From Nitrososphaerota archaeon (GTDB lineage Archaea; Thermoproteota; Nitrososphaeria; Nitrososphaerales; Nitrosopumilaceae), in assembly GCA_030611185.1 (NCBI GenBank), contig JAUWQG010000039.1:1-7862 (forward strand): DNA of 7,862 nt, given 5' to 3'. The position numbers and the translations under genes were made by a program. Shown in pieces: positions 5,155 to 7,862 of this stretch (position 1 is the stretch's first letter; every line of letters starts with the position of its first letter). The notes under the pieces are model-generated. The model searched no databases, was not told the DNA's origin, and saw only the letters and a program-made list of their open reading frames with translations.

Positions 5155-6075
5155 ATGAAAATTGTTCAAATAGGAATTTACGGAGAAAATCATTTAAAAA
5201 AATTATCAGACCTAGGAGTGCTATCTGCTGTCTATGATTCCAATTCTGAGAAAAGTAAAGAGTATGGTGAAAAATATTCTGTAAATTATTATGATTCTGT
5301 AGAGAATTTAATTGCATCAGAGGATTTTGATTGTGCTTTTGTTGGTACAAATGTGCAAAGTGATGTAGAATTAGTAACAAAACTACTGTATGAAAAAAAA
5401 CATGTGTTTGTTGAGAATTTGATGAAATATGATTTAGTTGAAGGTGATAAATTAAAAGAGATATCACAAAAAAAGAAAGTTATTTTTACAGGTGGATTTG
5501 ATGAACGATTTAATTCCACAACAAAACAAGTAAAAAATTTTCTGAAAGAAAAAAGATATGGTGATCTTATAATGTTGGAATTTTTTAGTGAAAATAAATT
5601 ACCCTCACAAAACAACAAGGGGATAATTTTTGAGAATGTAATAAAGGATATTGATAGTGCAAACTGGTTATTTGATGAAATGCCACTAGTAGTTTTTGCA
5701 AGATCAGGTACATTAGACATTGAAAACAAAAATTTTGCATGTATTATGTTGGGATATAAAAATAACAAAACTGCAATTATTTCATCAAATAGTTTTTCAT
5801 CAAAAAATATTCGAGAACTTCGAGCAGTTTGTTCAGGAGGAGATATTTTATCAGATCTTATTTCTCAAAAAATTAACCTAGAAAATGAAGAAATTCAAGT
5901 TTCTCTGGAAAAAGAAGAGTCAATATTATTACAAATTCAGAATTTTATAGATGTAATTGAAGGGAAAAATGAGCTTGTGGTAAAACCACAAGAAGTAGTT
6001 AATTTAATAAAAATTGCAGAGGCAGCACTTTTATCTAGTAAACAAGGTGTTCCAATCTATCTGGATCTAAAATGA
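5155..6075 (+). CDS. Atypical Gfo/Idh/MocA-fold oxidoreductase-like protein
   Basis: This 306-residue protein has an N-terminal Rossmann domain (MKIVQIGIYGENHLKKL, then AVYDSN and a DCAFVGTN strand) and the C-terminal beta-sheet domain of the Gfo/Idh/MocA family. The overall layout is kept: FTGGFDERFN (111-120), KEKRYGDLIMLEF (131-143), then a DIDSANWLF helix (165-173). The usual catalytic signatures are altered. The EKP motif is replaced by E87-N88-L89, and the HDID-type motif reads K164-D165-I166-D167, so the proton-transfer histidine is a lysine. The dinucleotide loop also departs from GxGxxG. It may bind NAD(P) without the standard sugar chemistry, or use another substrate. It begins at the base after the ilvE stop and overlaps the trm112-like gene by ATGA, so it is part of that operon. 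Function unknown. Confidence 0.75.
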   Translation: MKIVQIGIYGENHLKKLSDLGVLSAVYDSNSEKSKEYGEKYSVNYYDSVENLIASEDFDCAFVGTNVQSDVELVTKLLYEKKHVFVENLMKYDLVEGDKLKEISQKKKVIFTGGFDERFNSTTKQVKNFLKEKRYGDLIMLEFFSENKLPSQNNKGIIFENVIKDIDSANWLFDEMPLVVFARSGTLDIENKNFACIMLGYKNNKTAIISSNSFSSKNIRELRAVCSGGDILSDLISQKINLENEEIQVSLEKEESILLQIQNFIDVIEGKNELVVKPQEVVNLIKIAEAALLSSKQGVPIYLDLK

Positions 6076-6341
6076 ATAAAACAATGATGGATATTTTGGC
6101 ATGTCCAATTGACAAAACCCACCCATTGGAACTGCACGAAATTAAAGAAAAAAATAATGTTGTATCAGAGGGAGTTTTAGTATGTACAAAGTGTTCTAGA
6201 TTTTATCCAATTATTGAAGAAATTCCAATCATGCTACCGGATGAATTGCGAGACAAAAAATTAGAGATAGATTTTCTAAAAAAATACAAAGAGAATTTAC
6301 CTGAAAAAGTTGTTAAAAATGGATTACCTTGGCATATTTGA
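6072..6341 (+). CDS. Trm112-like zinc-binding protein
   Basis: An 89-residue Trm112/YbaR-type protein. The first zinc half-site is ILACPIDKTHPLEL, with C11 and aspartate at the position often held by a second cysteine. The second is LVCTKCSRFYPIIEEIPIMLP, with C38-x-x-C41. Trm112 proteins bind and stabilise SAM-dependent methyltransferases that modify tRNA, rRNA or release factor; in archaea one Trm112 can serve several partners. The basic tail after residue 57 (to GLPWHI) is longer than in the roughly 60-residue minimal form. The start codon overlaps the preceding stop (ATGA, 6072-6075), so translation is coupled to the oxidoreductase-like gene. No methyltransferase is encoded nearby, so the partner is elsewhere or the role differs. 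Confidence 0.82.
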   Translation: MNKTMMDILACPIDKTHPLELHEIKEKNNVVSEGVLVCTKCSRFYPIIEEIPIMLPDELRDKKLEIDFLKKYKENLPEKVVKNGLPWHI

Positions 6342-6353
6342 TTTTGTTGTTTT
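6342..6353 (+). terminator. T-rich terminator between convergent operons
   Basis: TTTTGTTGTTTT directly follows the trm112-like stop codon. Only 20 bases separate the two convergent stop codons here, so termination probably extends into the 3' end of the opposite gene. Confidence 0.4.
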
Positions 6354-6361
6354 AGATGAAA

Positions 6362-6595
6362 TTAAAAATTGAAAGTTTTTCTAAATATCAAATTTTTCAT
6401 TTTAGCCAGGATCAAAACCCAAAGAATTGACAAGCCAATAGCAACCACACCTTTAACAATTGAATTTATCCAAGGATCAAATTCACCATAACCTGAAATT
6501 GAAATTGGTCCAAGAATAATTACTGCAATTGCACCTCCAATTATTATCAAAACCCACATCAAAAACAAAAATCCAAAAAGAGAACCATGCATCAT
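6362..6595 (-). CDS. Small two-helix membrane protein, function unknown
   Basis: A 77-residue protein with two clear hydrophobic segments (about 6-29 and 46-65) joined by a short polar linker holding ISGYGEFDPW. It ends in a basic tail (KMKNLIFRKTFNF), which by the positive-inside rule puts both ends in the cytoplasm and the linker outside. I do not recognise the family. The first ATG (6593-6595) overlaps the stop of the upstream glycosyltransferase gene in the arrangement ATGA, and a second ATG follows at once. The coupling suggests co-production with the GlcNAc-1-phosphate transferase-like enzyme, perhaps as an accessory subunit. The real coding nature is supported by the overlap and the clean membrane pattern, not by homology. 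Confidence 0.65.
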   Translation of the reverse strand: MMHGSLFGFLFLMWVLIIIGGAIAVIILGPISISGYGEFDPWINSIVKGVVAIGLSILWVLILAKMKNLIFRKTFNF

Positions 6596-7584
6596 ATTCT
6601 AAACTCCATCATAAATGCTGTAATTATTGCAAGACCAGCAGAAAACAAAGCCAATTTAAAAATGACAGTACCTACTTCTTTTTCTGAGAGTGGTGTGTTT
6701 GCCACAATTAAACGGACTAGAGAAATTCTTGCTTTTTTATTTTTAGTGGCTTTGAGTTTGAAATCACTGGTAAGTTCTACTGGTTTTTCATTTAGCTCTC
6801 TATGGTCTACAATTTTTTTTACACTGGCTAGGAACAAAAAGGAGTTTAAAATAGCAGGTAGCAAAGCTATTGCTGCAATTACTTCAACCTGACCAACAAT
6901 GGCAATCGCCCCATACATAACACCTAGAGTCAGAGCACCAGAATCACCAGGAAAAATTTTGCTTGGAATTTTATGATATTTGTAAAAAGCCAATGAAACA
7001 AAGATCAGGGGAAGACTAGCTATTGCAATTTCATAATTTTGTAAAATAAACAAAGCTACACTTAAGGAAAGACTGGCAATAACCATAAATCCACTTGCAA
7101 TTCCATTTGCAACATCGATGGAATTAATAGTGTTTCCAGTAATTATAATCATGAAAAATATTATCGCAAGATAAAGAATAGGAATTTGTACTGCCCCAAA
7201 TAATGGAAATGCAAGATCAGAATCATATGTACCAAGAAAAATAATTGGCAATGCAGCAAGTGCAAGTCCTAAAGGTTTGAACCATCCACCCATAACTTTT
7301 CTATCATCCACATAACCAACTACAAATGCAAGAAAACTTGTGATCAATATTGCAAGAATTTCATTCATTTGTAAAAATGCATATAATACAATTTCTGATG
7401 TAATTATTCCGGCAATTATTGCAGGACCACCAGGCCTTACAACCATTACATCTCCTGGTTTGTGAATATCCTTAACTGCAAGATTTTTTTTATGTAAATA
7501 TTTGATTAATGGTGGAGTCATAAAATATACTGTAAAAAATGCAACAACACACGAAACAACTGCTGGAATAATTAATTCAATCAA
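6592..7584 (-). CDS. Glycosyltransferase family 4 (MraY/WecA/Alg7-type) sugar-1-phosphate transferase
   Basis: A 330-residue polytopic membrane enzyme that transfers a sugar-1-phosphate (typically GlcNAc-1-P) from a UDP-sugar to a polyprenyl/dolichyl phosphate, the first lipid-linked step of archaeal N-glycan or surface glycan assembly. Visible motifs: KDIHKPGDVMVVRPGGPAI (38-56) for the cytoplasmic substrate loop; GYVDDRK (90-96) with the Mg2+-binding pair D93-D94; NTINSIDVANGIASG (151-165), resembling the eukaryotic GPT NxxNxxxxxNG motif; and FPGDSGALTLG (211-221) with D214. About ten hydrophobic segments are present. In archaea it is more likely Alg7/AglH-like than a true MraY. The start is TTG at 7582-7584, overlapping the hel308 stop (TTGA); the next ATG is at residue 22 and would remove the first membrane helix. 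The 3' end overlaps the next gene by ATGA. Confidence 0.87.
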   Translation of the reverse strand: MIELIIPAVVSCVVAFFTVYFMTPPLIKYLHKKNLAVKDIHKPGDVMVVRPGGPAIIAGIITSEIVLYAFLQMNEILAILITSFLAFVVGYVDDRKVMGGWFKPLGLALAALPIIFLGTYDSDLAFPLFGAVQIPILYLAIIFFMIIITGNTINSIDVANGIASGFMVIASLSLSVALFILQNYEIAIASLPLIFVSLAFYKYHKIPSKIFPGDSGALTLGVMYGAIAIVGQVEVIAAIALLPAILNSFLFLASVKKIVDHRELNEKPVELTSDFKLKATKNKKARISLVRLIVANTPLSEKEVGTVIFKLALFSAGLAIITAFMMEFRI

Positions 7585-7862
7585 TATCTGACCTTTTTTA
7601 ATTCTGACTTTATCTTATCTGCAAGGGTTAAACCAATTTTATCAATTTCTGCTAATTTGTTTACTGGAATCTTTGCCAAATCATCTAGTGTCTTTATTTT
7701 GTGTTTGAACAGAGCCCTTGCCCTTACTCTGCCAATTCCCTTGACTTTAACTAGCTCCAAAAGTTCTTCTCTTATCCCATATACAATTCGCCTTCTCAGG
7801 TTTTCAAGATCTTCTAGTAAATCTGCCCTTTCTACATGCTTTGCAATCTCTCTTAGACAGTA
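7581..7862 (-). CDS. hel308: Hel308 DNA helicase, C-terminal part only
   Basis: An open frame enters from the right edge and ends at TGA (7581-7583), giving the last 93 residues. The fragment contains RRRIVYGIREELLELVKVKGIGRVRARALF, shown here in parts: RRRIVYGIREELLEL (fragment residues 23-37) and GIGRVRARALF (42-52). The latter holds the R-A-R peptide (47-49) of the helix-loop-helix domain V that Hel308 uses as a brake and for single-strand DNA contact. A second helix-hairpin-helix-like segment, IDKIGLTLADKI, follows. Hel308 is a 3'-5' superfamily 2 helicase acting at stalled replication forks; the motor domains lie outside the window. It is the upstream gene of a three-gene minus-strand cistron. 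Confidence 0.9.
   Translation of the reverse strand, partial: YCLREIAKHVERADLLEDLENLRRRIVYGIREELLELVKVKGIGRVRARALFKHKIKTLDDLAKIPVNKLAEIDKIGLTLADKIKSELKKVRY

Noticed and set aside
5289..5768. Long minus-strand open frame (159 codons) opposite the oxidoreductase-like gene
   Set aside because: It is a shadow of an AT-rich coding region, with serine/phenylalanine-rich composition, no recognisable motif, and a position inside a well-supported gene.
6587..6892. Plus-strand open frame of 101 codons opposite the glycosyltransferase
   Set aside because: It lies fully antisense to conserved membrane-enzyme sequence and shows no features of its own.
1..7862. CRISPR array, insertion sequence, riboswitch or defence island
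   Set aside because: No regularly spaced repeats, transposase motifs, known aptamer patterns or defence-type domains were seen on either strand.

Overview
The window is AT-rich, gene-dense and almost certainly archaeal, most likely from a Nitrosopumilus-like member of the Nitrososphaerota (Thaumarchaeota). This rests on an Alba chromatin protein, the C-terminal end of a Hel308 helicase with its RAR motif, a dolichol-type GlcNAc-1-phosphate transferase, a Trm112-like protein and a tRNA gene without an encoded CCA. Several genes also have a TATA-like element 20-32 bases before the start codon, as in leaderless transcription, and TTG or GTG starts are frequent. The lineage call is inference from gene content and style; no marker gene proves it.

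Left part (1-2500): the N-terminal 125 codons of a SnoaL/NTF2-fold protein run off the left edge on the minus strand. Divergent from it is a lyase of the isocitrate lyase/PEP mutase superfamily with the KRCGH active-site loop. It converges on alba (minus). Divergent from alba is a small HEAT-repeat protein that starts at TTG. Its last codons overlap, on the opposite strand, the 3' end of a tRNA-Ala(GGC) gene and its oligo-T terminator.

Middle part (2500-6341, plus strand): a single-gene ferredoxin/flavodoxin-NADP reductase with a well-placed TATA box comes first. It is followed by a run of four genes: a degenerate HxGH-type nucleotidyltransferase (TTG start), a branched-chain aminotransferase (IlvE, GTG start), an atypical Gfo/Idh/MocA-fold protein that abuts ilvE, and a Trm112-like zinc protein that overlaps it by four bases. 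The last three look translationally linked.

Right part (6342-7862, minus strand): hel308 (3' part only), a MraY/WecA/Alg7-type sugar-phosphate transferase and a 77-residue two-helix membrane protein form a tightly overlapping cistron. It is joined by TTGA and ATGA overlaps and converges on the trm112-like gene.

I found no CRISPR array, insertion sequence, integrase, phage gene or toxin-antitoxin pair. Most of the window is ordinary archaeal housekeeping. The points most worth a second look are the tRNA/CDS overlap, the Gfo/Idh-fold protein that lacks the usual catalytic residues inside an ilvE-trm112 operon, the degenerate nucleotidyltransferase, and the small membrane protein coupled to the glycosyltransferase.
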